Shown: positions 21,791 to 33,727, counted from the stretch's first letter. The stretch: DNA of 64,000 bases from Tridacna crocea (GCA_943736015.1 OX031060.1:13033501-13097500), one strand, 5' to 3'. Notes: generated by a model from the letters alone, not told the origin. Translations and numbers: made by a program.

Positions 21791-22150
21791 TTCACGAATA
21801 ATGGCATGTTCTGATTGGCTAAAAAGAAAAAATTCATAGCTCTGTAAAAAAAAAAGATCATGCAGTGCCAGACATACATGTACCTTGCTGTCAAACTAAT
21901 GTAAACAAACATGTATACAACATTTCATAATGTTTTTCGTTCCTAATTGTACACCAAGTCTGAAGTTCAAATACAAGCTAGGTTTATTTTCTCTGAATAA
22001 CATGAAGTATAAGAGAAACCAGAAACTTGTCACTTATTATTATATTACAAATTATCTCATATTCATTTGGTTTAGCCAGTTAGGCGGGGTGTTACTTTCT
22101 AAATCTAGAATTAGACTAAGAATGAACTTAAGAACAGTTGGTGAATATGG
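21791..22150. other. No recognised feature
   Basis: AT-rich; nothing supported. Confidence 0.4.
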
Positions 22151-22154
22151 GCTC

Positions 22155-22208
22155 AGGATTCATTTTGGACCCAGGATTCATTTTGGGCCCAGGATTCATT
22201 TTGAAAGT
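22155..22208 (+). repeat. 18-bp tandem repeat, three copies
   Basis: 'aggattcattttgg' begins at 22155, 22173 and 22191, each followed by 'accc' or 'gccc' except the last. Confidence 0.8.
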
Positions 22209-22224
22209 AACTGGTTTGGTAATG

Positions 22225-22490
22225 CAAGTGGCCTGCAACATGCGAAAAAGGACATTAGGACAATTTATGTAAAATGTCGTCTTTGATTCGCCTGCGCTTA
22301 TCTGAAACGTCATTTTCTGTTTTCATGTACTTTGATGTTTTGGGCAAGTCTTGTGTGGCACAAAATCTAATATAGTCATAAAGTGCCATCTTGGATTAGC
22401 CTGCGTGGACTGCGCAGGCTAATCCAAGACGATACTTTATGCAAATGGCCAAATGTCCCTTTTCGTGTGCTACAAGCCACATTAAAGTCG
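22225..22490. mobile_element. Fold-back element with GATTAGCCTGCG stem
   Basis: 'cttggattagcctgcg' pairs with 'cgcaggctaatccaag' around 22390-22430, flanked by 'gtggcacaaaatctaat' and 'gctacaagcc'. A second copy lies at 34609-34745. Confidence 0.6.
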
Positions 22491-22692
22491 GAGGTAAGCT
22501 GCTTTATAGAAAAAATTCAGATGCATGTGGGATCAAAATAAAAGCTTTTTTCATTAGGGTTATTGAAAATACTGTTTGCTAATGGCTAATGAGGAACAGT
22601 CCACTACTGAGAGAAAGTAGTGTTACAGGAGACCACTTCTTCATGCATGGCTTCATCCCGGTTTAAATACTATACCTAACAACTGCTATAAG

Positions 22693-22775
22693 GAGAGTTC
22701 TCTTTAGCTCAGTGGTTATGGTGTTGGCGACTCGTACAAGTGTTCTCGGTTCAAATCCTGCTCTGTCCCTGTTTT
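22693..22775 (+). mobile_element. tRNA-derived SINE head
   Basis: 'tagctcagtggttatggtg' (A-box-like) and 'ggttcaaatcctg' (B-box-like). Acceptor-stem ends do not pair. Confidence 0.5.
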
Positions 22776-23263
22776 TCTACTATGCATTTTTTCATTTGTG
22801 TCTTTTGTACAGACTTTGTTTGTAGAAGTGCAGTTAAAGAACTTATTGTAACCTGGCAACAAGGAAGGAAAATGGGGGCCATATATTGTCAAAGGATTCG
22901 TTAATTTGTTATGTTTAGTGATTGGGTTGTGATCTATATTGCTTTATGGAACTGTTTTGTACCTAGTATAAATAATAACCTTAGAGGGTACAACCAGTAT
23001 ATTCTATTGATAACCTGCAGTGGGCACTGTAGGTAATAGAAACTCAAAGGGAAATTACCATGATGTCATTTCAAATATATTAATTTTTGTCTCCCTTTGG
23101 TCATTGAATAGCGTATAAAAGAAAAAAAAAAACACAATCTTAGAAAATCTCAATGTCATAATTATATGAAAAAGAAAACCTTTATAGATCATACACCTGA
23201 AGAGAAGACAGCACAAAAAATAATGAGTATGTACTTTTGTACAGATTAATACAATTTCATACA
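22776..23263. other. No recognised feature
   Basis: AT-rich; nothing supported. Confidence 0.4.
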
Positions 23264-23421
23264 TTATTAGTTGTATGATCAGGTGGCAGGGGTCTTGGAA
23301 ACTTGTTCATGGCTGTGGTGAATCATGTCGCCCCGAGCCAATGACGAGGTAGCAACATCATTTGACACAGCCGTGAACAAGTTCCCAAGTCCCCTGCCAC
23401 CCGATCATACAACGAATTTAT
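23264..23421. mobile_element. Fold-back MITE
   Basis: Inverted arms of about 55-60 bp: 'aggtggcaggggtcttgg' on the left pairs with 'aagtcccctgccacccga' on the right; outer arms 'gttgtatgatc' and 'gatcatacaac'. The loop contains 'gtcgccccgagccaatgac'. Confidence 0.75.
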
Positions 23422-23769
23422 TATTGTTAAGCAAAATTTTCCTACATAATAATCTCATGAATAGAGTAGGCTGATGAAATAGAAATTCCCTTCTAGGTGC
23501 CCTAATTCAGTTGAAACTTATGTTGCGGGAAACTGACATCACTAAAACATGCAGTTTGGTGCATAAATGTGCAGTCTGGTTAACGATCAACGCCGCCATT
23601 TTGGATGTTGTGTTGCACGTGTAGTGATGTTTACGGGGATCTCAAAAGGGAAACTGGCTTTACATGGTTCTTGCCAGGGAACATGATATATGTTCCCGGC
23701 ATGTTAACAAATCAGATCACGAGAAATTTCTTTGCAGTATAAAATAAATATTTCTTTTCTCATTTCAGC

Positions 23770-24068
23770 CCCCAAGATGACCCGTATGAGTGTGGCTCCC
23801 CCTATGCTGTGATTATGTTAGTCCTGACCTGCCTGTCAGGTGCCTTACCTTCTGGAAACACCTCTTGGTTTACATATCAGTATGTGCACCAGTGCTTGGC
23901 AGTCTGGAACTCTGTGACCTCATTTTGACAATGGCTTCTGGTCAACAAAGTCCTACTGTTGAAATACCTGGTAATCCCATGCAAATATCTGTTTCGTCTG
24001 AAATCCCAAGGGATACTTGTACCTTTACAGGAACAGGAAGTAATATGGATTATGTTAAATGTTTAAGT
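23770..24068 (+). other. Weak candidate exon
   Basis: A good acceptor ('tttcttttctcatttcag') ends at 23769, followed by sequence less AT-rich than its surroundings. Several short frames are open; none matches a protein I recognise. Could be a non-coding exon, a pseudogene or chance. Confidence 0.2.
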
Positions 24069-24069
24069 T

Positions 24070-24515
24070 TTAACACTTTCCCTAACAATCCTTGGTTTTC
24101 ATGACCTTGAATAAAACCCCTTTTGAAAACATTGTGGGAAAAGGAGAAAATGCTGGTAACCAGCATTTTCTCCTTTTCATACAATTTTTCTACACATTCA
24201 AAGACAAATTTCATCAGCTGAGCCATAAATTGTTCTCTGCAAATGCTTTAACCAGTTACCACACAGCAAAATTTTAGACTTACCTGAATTGAAAGCACTT
24301 GCAGACAGCAATTTTAAAGTGGCTCAAATAGTGCAATTTTGTTTTGATAGGGTAGAAAACTTTGTGGGAAATGGAGAAAATGCTGGTTACCAGCATTTTC
24401 TCCATTTCCCACAATGTTTTCAAAAGGCTTCTTCCTCGGGGTGTTAAAAGTCGTCATTGTGTGGTAAAGGGTTTAGTTTGGACAAGTGTAGGATTTTGTT
24501 GTCTTGAAAAGTGTT
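24070..24515 (+). mobile_element. Hairpin MITE, family A, interrupted by another copy
   Basis: Left part 24070-24247 runs to 'ctctgcaaatgct'; the right part resumes after 24475 with 'gtttggacaagtgtaggat'. Together they make one normal copy with TTAA-like insertion scar TTAA/TTTA. Confidence 0.8.
24248..24475 (-). mobile_element. Hairpin MITE, family A, nested in another copy
   Basis: Y end left ('accacacagcaaaatttta'), X end right ('gtcattgtgtggtaaaggg'). Arms have compensated AAATGG/CCATTT. Flanked by TTAA (24248) and TTTA (24472). Confidence 0.85.
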
Positions 24516-24705
24516 AGTTACAGGTAAAGCAGAATGTATTACCAAGCTACAGGTCTTCATTATAAATTATTAGGATTCTGATTTGATCGTGATAAGCTAA
24601 TTTGATGAAAAGCTAAATTCCTGTCTAGAAATAAATTCTAGATTGCACTTGCACAGCAGCAAGTGCAGACGATTCTTCTAGAAGTTTATGTAGCATTTTT
24701 CCTAT

Positions 24706-24936
24706 TCGACCCTTTACCAAACAATCACTGTTTTTTACGACCCTGAGATAGAAACATTTTGAAAAAACTTTGTGGGACAAGGAGAAAATTCTGGTAACCA
24801 GCATTTTCTCCTTTTCTCACAATGTTTTCTACCCTGCTTGAAACAAATTTCAATTTTTTAGTAACCTTTATATTGTCATCTGCAAGTGTCGTAAATTTTG
24901 ACCGGTCTAAAATTTTGTCATTTGGTAAAGGGTTAA
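24706..24936 (+). mobile_element. Hairpin MITE, family A
   Basis: Left tetranucleotide mutated to TCGA, right TTAA at 24933-24936. Hairpin intact but with mismatches. Confidence 0.8.
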
Positions 24937-25224
24937 GAAAATAGAGATATGTACTATGTATTAGAATAGAAATAGAAATCCATCATAGATTTTTCATAAT
25001 ATACAGTTCTATCCTAGATATACAAAATATTGGAATTGTCCTTGTCTATTAGCACCAGGAAATTTTCTTTTATTAACGAGACTTGAGCTTTTTTCTGATT
25101 AATGTGATCAAAGTTTAACCTCCCTCAACATTATAAATTGTTTTGTTAGATGTTTGTTAGTAATCTTAGTTATAATTATGAAATCTGTTACTTCATAAAT
25201 GTAAATATCAATGAGACGAAATAT

Positions 25225-25365
25225 AAGACTTGACCAACTGCCACCTTTTGCGGACAACAGAATTACCGGTAATACTGGTATCCTGTCATGCAAATGATCA
25301 TATTTGTCTGTCAATGGGTAGGAAACACTGTTGGAAAAAGGAGAAAATACTGATTCACAAACACA
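25225..25365 (-). mobile_element. Degraded hairpin MITE, family A
   Basis: Y half and left arm only ('tgggtaggaaacactgttgg'). Confidence 0.4.
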
Positions 25366-25550
25366 TCCTGGTCCATACAACTGTCTGTAGAGACATGATA
25401 CCGTTACTTGAGGAATACACTTTTTTTTTTTTTATCTAATCATCACCAAGCAACAAAATGTCAAGGCTGCACATAAGAAAGGAACGTTGTGCAAACGAAG
25501 TGGTTACACCATGGCAACAGATCATATGCCATCATCTGAGAGTAGCAAGA

Positions 25551-25696
25551 ATTCTTTACCAAACTACGAAATCTAGGAAAAATCTAATCCAGTGCATATG
25601 CAGAAAAAAAAAATTGATATGGCACAAGTGATAGTTGTTGTCATTTTCTCCTTTTCCCACAAGGTTTTCAAAAGCCCTCTACCTTAGGATTGTTAA
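25551..25696 (-). mobile_element. Degraded hairpin MITE, family A
   Basis: Y half plus right arm ('ttttctccttttcccacaag'); ends where the next copy's TTAA begins. Confidence 0.5.
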
Positions 25697-25920
25697 CTCA
25701 TTACCACACAATCCCTATTTTTGATGACCCTTAGAAAGAAGCATACAGAAAACATTGTGGGAAAAGGAGAAAATGCTGGTAACCAGCATTTTCTTCTTTT
25801 CCCACAATGTTTTCTACCGTTCACAGGACAAATTTCAAATTTTTAATCACTTGTATTTGTCGTCTGCAAATGCTTTCGATTTGGACAAGCCAAAGATTTT
25901 GTCGTTTCATAAAGGTTTAA
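25693..25920 (+). mobile_element. Hairpin MITE, family A
   Basis: TTAA at both ends; arm variant AAGGAG/CTTCTT leaves one mismatch. Its right TTAA is shared with a family C copy. Confidence 0.85.
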
Positions 25921-26144
25921 CCGTTTCCCAAACAAGCCCTGGTTTTTATGTGTCTGCAGTAAAAGTCTTTTGAAAACACTGTGGGAAAAGGAGAAATTGC
26001 TCGTAACAAGCAATTTCTCCGTTTCCCACAGTGTTTTCTACCCTTTTTGAGAACTTTCTGCCATTTTCTCCAAATTCAAAATTGTCGACTGCAGACTCTT
26101 TCAGTTTGGAAGGGTCCAAAATTTGTCATTTGGGAAAGGGTTAA
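25917..26144. mobile_element. Hairpin MITE, family C
   Basis: Full length, TTAA at both ends. Stem 'gaaattgctcgtaac' facing 'aagcaatttctccg'; outer arms ACTGTGGG/CCCACAGT. Confidence 0.85.
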
Positions 26145-26972
26145 TACAGGGTATTGTTTAGTAGAAGCTTATAGGAAAAAGTCAGTTTTAACCTGTACCT
26201 TATAACACTCATTAAATATGAAACAGGGACCATCGGTACGGTATGTTGTAAAGTCAGGGTTCATCAACAATTAGAAATTTGGTCCAAATCAAAATTCAAT
26301 GACTAGCAATCTGATTGGTTCAGGCATTCTACCTGACAGCCAATCAGATGTGCAATACTGGATTTTAGATTTGAATTTAGAAATTACAGTGACTGATTTT
26401 ATTGGTCCTAAGTCTATTTTTGCTTTATTTGTGTAATAATAGAGGTGTCTGGTTTTTACAACTAAAATAATTACAGCCCCAATTTACAGAAAAGCAATCC
26501 TTTATTGATTTTTTTAAACTATATATTTTTCATATGTTATGTTGGAACAGAAAACGTCTCATAGCTTATATTTCTTCAGCTATTGATACATGGAGAGAAA
26601 ACTAGACTAAGCTTATTTCAAATAATTTTCAAAATGGAGAAAAATTATTGAACATGCAATTTTATCTGCACTCAACCATACTCAGACTAGAGAATAAAAT
26701 ATCTAAACTTTTATTTCTTTACCTGTCAGTGTTAGTGGCAAAATTTTGTTTGAGCTACTGGGTACGGTTTCCTGCAAAAACGTAGTTTGCCCAAATTTGC
26801 TGGTGGATCCCATTTTTGGCTGGACTTCGTTACAAGAGACAATTTTATTACTATATTAAACTCTTTACCAAACAACAAAGGCTGTTAAAGTGAGTGTAAT
26901 GCATCTGAAATAACAGTCAATATTAAGTCAGAAAATCAGTTTCTTAGCAGACTTCAGCCAAATAAAAGACTT
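26145..26972. other. No gene; a weak fold-back and a MITE-end fragment
   Basis: 26278-26395 forms a loose palindrome centred on 'atctgattgg' and 'ccaatcagat'. At about 26868-26890 there is a lone MITE terminus 'taaactctttaccaaac'. Nothing else is recognised. Confidence 0.45.
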
Positions 26973-28264
26973 AAGTTTTTAGCTCACCTGAGCACAATGT
27001 GCTCAAGGGAGGCTTTTAGGATCACCCAGTGTGCATCAGTGCGTCAACAATTTTCTAAACTCCTCCTAATCTGCTGGGCGGATTTGGACCAAACTTGGCT
27101 GGAATGTTCCTTGGGAGGTCCTCTTTAAAATTTGTTCACAGAATTTGATTCTATCAAAAACTCTGGAATTTTCAAGGGAATTCTTTAAAAATCTTCTCCT
27201 CTAAAACCGCTTGTCAGATTTTGAAATAATTTCACAGATATGTTGCTTGAGTTACCCTTCTCAAAATTTGTAGTAAAATTTTGATCTGTCAAAAAATGTG
27301 GCTCTGGTGAATGGGTGCTTCTTGCACCATATAGAAATGAAGGAATTCCTTAAAATTCTTCTCTGAAACTGGTCAGATTTTGGAATAATTTCAGAGAGAT
27401 GTTCCTTGGGTAACTCTTTTAAAAAACTGTTCCTGAAATTTTGATTTGTCAATAAACATGGCTCTGGTGATTTGGGGCTACTTGCCCTATAGGGAAATAA
27501 AGAAAATCTTAAAAATTCTTCTTCTCTGAAACCGCTGCTAAGATTTTGAAATAATTTGACAGATGTTCCTTGGATGACCCTTTCCAAAAACTGTTCATGG
27601 AATTTTGATCCATCAAGAAGCATGGCTCTGGTGATTGGGGGCTACTTGCACTATAGGGAAATGAAGAAATTCTTAAAAATTCTTCTTCTCTAAACGGCCG
27701 GTCAGATTTTGGAATAATTTCACAGAAATGTTCCTTGGATGACCCTTTTTAAAAATTGTTTGTGAAAATTTGATCCATCAAGAAAAATGGCTCTGGTGAA
27801 TGGGGACTTCTTGCACTAATGGCCATGAAGAAATTCTTTAAAATTCTTCTTCTCTGAAATGGCTGATCAGATTTTGAAATAATCTCACAGAAATGTTCCT
27901 TTGGTAACCCTTTTCAAAAATTGTCCGAAAAATGCTGATTTGTCTAGAAATATGGCTCTGGTGAATGGGAGCTACTTGCACTATTTGGCCATGAAGAAAT
28001 TCTTTTTCTCTGAAATGGCTGATCAGATTTTGAAATAATTTCACAGAAATGTTTCTTGGCTAACCCTTTTCAAAAATTGCTCTAGAAATTTTTATCCATC
28101 AAGAAACATGGCTCTGATGGCAGTGGGCTATTTACACTATACAGACATGAAGAAATTCTTAAAAATTCTTCTTCTCTGAAATGGCTGATTACATTTTGAA
28201 AAAAATGGCTGTGGTTCTCTCAGAAATTCAGGTGAGCAATCCAGGGCCATTTTGGCCCTCTTGT
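26973..28264 (-). mobile_element. Tandem-core element, ~165-bp units
   Basis: Inverse orientation of the 17515 family: starts 'ttttagctcacctgagcac' with hairpin GAGCACaatGTGCTC. Core phrase 'cagatttt' or variants at about 27215, 27374, 27540, 27703, 27868 and 28024. It closes with 'gggccattttggccctcttg'. Confidence 0.7.
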
Positions 28265-28487
28265 TTCATGAAACTGTTCCCGTATTATTTCTGTCTGTAT
28301 TGTAATCTTTAAACGGACCAAGTCAGGGTAAAATAGAAAGCTTGTCTGTATGTTTTTGTCAACTGATATTTTTTTTCTGTCTTTAAATTGTTACTTAAAA
28401 CAGGATGGAAATATGGGTGATTAGTATGAAAGTTAAAATACGTCTCAAATAATTTACATATTTATACCTTTTTGTCTTTACCTTATA

Positions 28488-28560
28488 GGTGTGTTTATGT
28501 TGCAGTATGTTACCATCTGCAGGGAAACGTCTCTGTCTTGCACGCGCAGAAGATATTGGC
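28488..28560 (+). other. Weak candidate exon
   Basis: Acceptor-like sequences end at 28487, 28505 and 28519, ahead of a less AT-rich stretch with an open frame that runs on into MITE sequence. No similarity recognised; kept only because of the splice-like context. Confidence 0.15.
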
Positions 28561-28697
28561 AGAAAGAGAAATCAGACTGTCATAACTTTAGGAGGAAAGC
28601 TTTGTAAAGCATTGTGTGAAAAGGAGAAAATGCTGGAAACCAGCATTTTCTCCTCTTCCCACAATGCTTTCTACCCTATGAAGGACACATTTCTTAA
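28560..28697 (+). mobile_element. Truncated hairpin MITE, family A
   Basis: Hairpin with GCTGGAAACCAGC centre and flanks; right half cut by the next copy at TTAA 28694. Confidence 0.6.
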
Positions 28698-28914
28698 CCC
28701 ATTACCAGATGACAGTATTTTAGACTGATCCAAATTGAAAGCATTTGCAGACGACAAAATAAAAGTGACTGAAAATTTGAAATTTGTTTTGTGAAGGGTA
28801 GAAAACATTGTGGGAAAAGGAGAAAATGCTGGTTACCAGCATTTTCTCCTTTTCCCACAATGTTTTCTAAAGGCTTCTTTCTCAGGGGCGTCAAAAGTAG
28901 GGATTGAGTGGTTT
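28694..28914 (-). mobile_element. Hairpin MITE, family A
   Basis: Left TTAA 28694-28697; the central palindrome is perfect over 33-base arms. The right terminus lacks TTAA because another fragment abuts it. Confidence 0.85.
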
Positions 28915-29030
28915 GCCGCACGATCCTGAGTTTTGACGAACCAGTGTTAGAAGCTTTATTAAAACAATGTGGGAAATGGAGAAAATGCTGTGTAACAGTC
29001 TAAAATTTTGTCATTCGTTGAAGAGTTAGC
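28915..29030 (+). mobile_element. Hairpin MITE, family A, large internal deletion
   Basis: X end 'gcacgatcctgagttttg', left arm, then direct junction to the Y terminus ('taaaattttgtcattcg'). Confidence 0.65.
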
Positions 29031-29070
29031 TAAATAGGCAATACCGACAGCAAAACCAATGAAAGATATG

Positions 29071-29299
29071 TTGACTCTTTGCTGCACGATCCTGAGTTTT
29101 AACGACCCAGTGGAAAAAGCCTTATTAAAACAATGTGGGAAATGGAGAAAATGCTGGTGACCAGCATTTTTTTCCATTTCCCACACTGTTTTCTACCCTA
29201 TCATACACACAAATCACGATTATAGATACATAGGTTATGTCATCTGCTAATGCTTTGAATTTGGTCTAGTCTTAAATTTTGTTGAAAGGTAAAGAGTTA
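29071..29299 (+). mobile_element. Hairpin MITE, family A
   Basis: Same subfamily as the preceding fragment but complete. Arms show compensated AAATGG/CCATTT. TTAA copies mutated to TTGA and TTAG. Confidence 0.8.
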
Positions 29300-29574
29300 G
29301 GCATTTTAAGGGTCGACCCTAGTTGTTTTTGTCTTTCATTTCATTAATTAGTCATAGTAGTTGACAAGTTTGTTAATATACTGTAAAATCTCGCTTTTTT
29401 AAAAACATGTTGACAAGGTTTTCAGGAGCCAAATGATCAAAGAAAACGAATGAGCATTGTCCTCAATTCACGCCATAAAGTCTGGCATTGCGAAATTGTG
29501 AAAAAATTCTTTTCTGGCACTTCTAAAGCACACACATCATTTTTTTTTTTCTGGAAGACCTGTTTTATAGCTCA

Positions 29575-29745
29575 ATTGGGTCCGTATTTACCTACCATTC
29601 ATAAAAACGTTCTTTGTCATAATCTTCAAGATTTTCCGACTTTGAAAGTAACTGAACTTCTGTTTGGCTAAACCAGTTGGTTTAGCAACTGGTTTAGCCA
29701 ATCAGAAGTTCCGTTACTTTCTCATTGACAAAATTCTGAAGCCTT
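29575..29745. mobile_element. Fold-back MITE
   Basis: Arms such as 'ttctgtttggctaaaccagt' pair with 'actggtttagccaatcag' around 29655-29710. The outer parts are weaker. Related to 32764-32963. Confidence 0.65.
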
Positions 29746-29759
29746 GTCCAAGGCTTATG

Positions 29760-30510
29760 AATGTTTTTCTTGTTAATATCTCAGATTAGTTTGCAAATTG
29801 GTTCACATCAGAAAAAAAAGGAGGTTACTGGGTCAAATCTTAGAAATCCTTGTATGCACTCAGAAGGCCACATTTTCCGTTTGGTACTCTTTAAATTTGG
29901 AAAGAAAGTTTCTATTGATTACATCACAGATGGGTTTGAAAATCCGTCATGTGGGGTCAAACAGGAAGTCATGGGATCAAAACTTAGAAAAGCTTTGTGT
30001 TCACTCTAGAGGTCACATTTTCAACCCAATATTAATTTAAATTGGTTCGAGGCTAATGTCTTGATAGTATTTCTGATAGTTTAAACAGGGTTAGGTTTAG
30101 TCAAAATGTTGGTCATTTGATGAGGTCTCAGGAAAATCTTTTCTGAAAATCTTTTTGTGCACTGAAGAGGCCTCATTTTCATTCCAATATTCATGAAAGT
30201 TGCTGAGAATTTTTGCCTTGATAAAATCTCTGATACATTTGAAAATGGGTCACATTGGGTAAAAAAGTAGGTCACTTGGACAAAGCACAGGAAAACCTTG
30301 TGTGCACTACACAGGTTATAATTTTCAGTTTGATACTTCTGGAACTTGGTATGAAATGTATGTAGTGATGATATCTCGGATGACTGTGAAAGTGTGTCAC
30401 ATAAAGTAAAAAAGTAAGTTATTGTGACAAATTTTTAGGAAATCCTTGAATGCATGCTAGAAGCCATGTCTTCCATTCAGTACTAAATAAAACTTGGTCA
30501 GAATCTTCGT
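29760..30510. repeat. Diverged tandem repeat, ~145-160 bp units
   Basis: Recurring phrases such as 'aggccacattttcc' (about 29866), 'aggtcacattttcaac' (30010), 'ggcctcattttcattcc' (30169) and 'gccatgtcttccattcag' (30461). Non-coding; looks like an old tandem core without recognisable termini. Confidence 0.5.
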
Positions 30511-30555
30511 CTCAATATTATTTCAATTTCAGTTAATTCTGCACCCAGCATAAAA

Positions 30556-30765
30556 GCTTTAAACTTGTACAAACTCAAAGCATTTACAGAAGAAAAAATA
30601 AATGTGACTTATACATGTAAAGTGAAGTTTTGGAGAGGGTAGAAAACATTGTGCAAAAAGGGGAAAGGGCAGGTACCAAAACCATTTCTTTTCCAAGAAA
30701 GTTTTCAAAAGCCATTTGCCTTTGGGTCTCTAAACACAGGATTATTCAGAAAAAGTTTAAAGGCA
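30556..30765 (-). mobile_element. Diverged hairpin MITE, family A
   Basis: Y half with AATAAATGTGACT and an eroded hairpin (GGCAGGTACC centre). Confidence 0.5.
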
Positions 30766-31202
30766 GTGGGTTGCCTTATACAGATGGTGTGTAGAACAGG
30801 TTTTACTATTATTTCATGGACTCTCACATACATGTATTTAAATAATCGAGATTTTACTGTATTTTGTATTTAGATATTTTGTGATGAATCTGTTCTTGTT
30901 CTAAAATCTAGTCCAAGTTGTTAAATATTGTAAGAATTTTTATCGAACATTAGTCCTGTGTATCTATCTACCTCAGTATTCAGTATGGTATCGTCCTGAA
31001 CTGTCCTCACTTAAAACTTTAGGGGGCCAACTAAACCTAAATTAAAGTAAGAATAATGTGGAACGTAAACAAAGCGAATGATACAATGCATTTAAAATAT
31101 GATAATACCATTTAAAGGTATAGAAATGAAGATGACAATAGTTTATTGCCTGCTTAATCCAAAAGTTACTTGCTTGCGGAGAGTTTAAGGATATGGTAAT
31201 AC
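30766..31202. other. No recognised feature
   Basis: AT-rich; nothing supported. Confidence 0.4.
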
Positions 31203-31423
31203 TTAACCCTTTACCAAACAATCCCAACTTCTTACGAACCAGAGGATGATGCCTTCTGAATACATTGTGAGTAAAGGAGAAAATGCTGGTTATCAGCATT
31301 TTCTCCTTTTCCCAGAATTCTTTCTACTCCTCTGAAGTCAAATGTTTGAGTCACATTTAATTTGTCATCTGCAAGTGCTTTCAATTTGGACCAGTCTTCG
31401 ATTTTGTCATTTGATAGAGTTAA
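31203..31423 (+). mobile_element. Hairpin MITE, family A
   Basis: TTAA at both ends; X end 'accaaacaatcccaacttc'. Shares its right TTAA with the following, oppositely oriented copy. Confidence 0.8.
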
Positions 31424-31654
31424 CCCTTTACCAAACGACAAAGTTTGATACTGTTCCAAATTGAAACCATTTGCAGACGACAAAATTACCGGTAATGTGA
31501 ATCAAAAATTGAAACTTGATTTGGAAAGGGTAGAAATCATAATGGGAAAAGGAGAAGATGCTGGTTACCAGCATTTTCTCCTTTTCCCACAATGTTTTCT
31601 ATAGACTTCTTTCTCAGGGTTGTTAAAAGTCAGGATTGTGTGGTAAAGAGTTAA
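31420..31654 (-). mobile_element. Hairpin MITE, family A
   Basis: Y end left, X end right; with the previous copy it forms a Y-to-Y back-to-back pair around one TTAA. Confidence 0.85.
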
Positions 31655-31813
31655 TTAATCAAATTGGTACAATTTTGGCATTGAAATGCGATGTTACACG
31701 AATCCCATCGGAGTGCCCTACCCTTAATTTCAAAACAGGGTTAAAAATTGCCAGGTCTTTTTATCTTTTGTTTACTTATACCCAATTTTAGAATTCATTT
31801 TTCTGTCACCAAC

Positions 31814-32047
31814 TGAACTCTTTACCACGCAATTACGACTTTTAACGACCCTGATAATTATGGAAAGCTTTCGAAAACATTGCAGGAAAAGGAGAAAATG
31901 CTGGTAACCAGCATTTTCTCCTTTTCCCTCAATGTTTTCAACCCTTCCAATGTCAAAAATTCTATGTTTTATTTACATTTACTTTTTTATCTACAAATCC
32001 TTGCAATTTAGACAAGTCCAAAATTTTGTCTTTTGGTAATGAGTTAA
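31814..32047 (+). mobile_element. Hairpin MITE, family A
   Basis: Left tetranucleotide TGAA, right TTAA; hairpin nearly intact. Confidence 0.8.
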
Positions 32048-32216
32048 ACACATGGACATGCCATACTATAACCACAGGCCTTTGAAGCTCTATTGGTATA
32101 TCAGGGAACACTAAAATTGTCCTTGGTCCATCATCGAACATTTTTAACACATTGGTGCATTTCCTGTATATCATGGAATATGATTATTCTCAAATTTCCA
32201 TTACCACCGTTTCTAT

Positions 32217-32445
32217 TAATCCATTACCACTCAATCCCTACTTTTGACGCCCCTGAGAAAGAAGCCTTTTGAAAACAACTGTGGAAAAAGGAGAAAATAC
32301 TGGTAACCAGCATTTTCTCCTTTTCTCACAGTGTTTTCTACCCTTCCCAGAACAGATTACTATTTTTCAGTCACCTTTATTTTCTTGTCTGCAAATGCTT
32401 TCAATTTGGACCAGTCCAAAATTTTCTCATGTGGTAATGGGTTAA
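32217..32445 (+). mobile_element. Hairpin MITE, family A
   Basis: TTAA at both ends. Subfamily of 577-806: CCATTACC termini and 'cccagaacaga' after the hairpin. Confidence 0.85.
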
Positions 32446-32763
32446 TAGCACATTGGTGACTCCCTCCATATCAATATGATACGATACAAGGGAATCCCCA
32501 AGTTGTTACATGCTATTTATAGTGACAGTGTCCAATAATGAAAATTTCATTATACCTTGATAGTCCAATGGAGTTCCAGAGGTTAACGCTATAACAGATT
32601 GTCATCTTCATAATATTTTCAAATGCTTTTAAATGATACGATTTAAATTCATTTTAACATCTGCATTGTTTTTTTCCATGATTGGGCCTTTCATTTTGAT
32701 GAATGTGTAGATCAAGATCAGACCATACATTCTGTGCAGTGTAATCTTTAATTTATTTAATCG

Positions 32764-32963
32764 GTGCCCGTATTCACCAACCATTCTAAGACCATTTTTT
32801 GTGTTATTCTCCAGAATCTTCTACATTTGTAAGTAACACAACTTCTGATTGGCTAAACCATTTGGTTTAGCCAATCAGAAGTTGTGTTACTTAAAAATGT
32901 AGAAAACCTTGGAGAATAAGACTAGGAATATTATCAAGAATGGTTGGTGAATACAGGGCCTGA
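32764..32963. mobile_element. Fold-back MITE, ~200 bp
   Basis: 'cgtattcaccaaccattct' at the left pairs with 'agaatggttggtgaatac' at the right. The inner stem 'cttctgattggctaaacc' pairs with 'ggtttagccaatcagaag'; nearly the whole element is one hairpin. Confidence 0.8.
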
Positions 32964-33043
32964 TATAATGTATTATAATTCAGACTACTACAGTGATTAG
33001 GTACTTTTTTATTGTCCATTTCATTTACACATACACATATTTA

Positions 33044-33215
33044 TTTACTCTCTGACCAAACCATCCCATGATTTTTACAACCCTAAGAAAGAAGGAATCT
33101 GGAAACATTGTGGAAAAAGGCAAAAATGCTTATAACTATTTCTTTTTTTTTTACAATGTTTTCCATTCCTTCAACGACAAATTTCATAATAGTTTTATGA
33201 GCCACATTTCAACCC
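33044..33215 (+). mobile_element. Truncated hairpin MITE, family A
   Basis: X end 'accaaaccatcccatgatt', eroded hairpin, right end lost next to a family D palindrome (about 33260-33305). Confidence 0.6.
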
Positions 33216-33345
33216 TGCATTAGAACCTCCCATTCATTCAGCTGCCTATTTATGGCTGGCACAGATCAAGATCAGACAAAAACATGCAGCCTGGTATTTG
33301 ATCTATACTTTCCAATTGCCGTGACTTTCAGGACAAAAGGCACTC

Positions 33346-33503
33346 TTAACCCTTTACAAAACAATCCCAGGTGTTCATGACACAGAGAAAGAAAACATTC
33401 CAAAAACATTGTAGAAAAAGGAGAAATTGCTGGTGACCAGCATCTTCTCCTTTCCCATGTTTTCTACCCTCTTGACAGTTTTATTTAACTCTCAAAGGAT
33501 TAA
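33346..33503 (+). mobile_element. Hairpin MITE, family A, right half deleted
   Basis: TTAA at both ends. After the hairpin the sequence passes quickly to a short terminus 'ctctcaaaggattaa'. Confidence 0.7.
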
Positions 33504-33727
33504 CTCTTTACCACACAATCTTTAGATTCAACAACCCTGAAAGGAAATGCTTTTGAAAACATTATCAGAAAAGAAGAAAATTCTGGTATCCCGCATTTTC
33601 TCCTTTTTCACAATGTTTTCCACCCTATGTATAGCAGAAATCACCACATTGGCAACATTTGTCATAACTATGCAGATGCTTCCAGTTTGGTCCAGTCCAC
33701 AATTTTGTAACTTGGTTAAAGAGTTAA
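33500..33727 (+). mobile_element. Hairpin MITE, family A
   Basis: Shares TTAA with its left neighbour; arm mismatches several. Confidence 0.8.
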
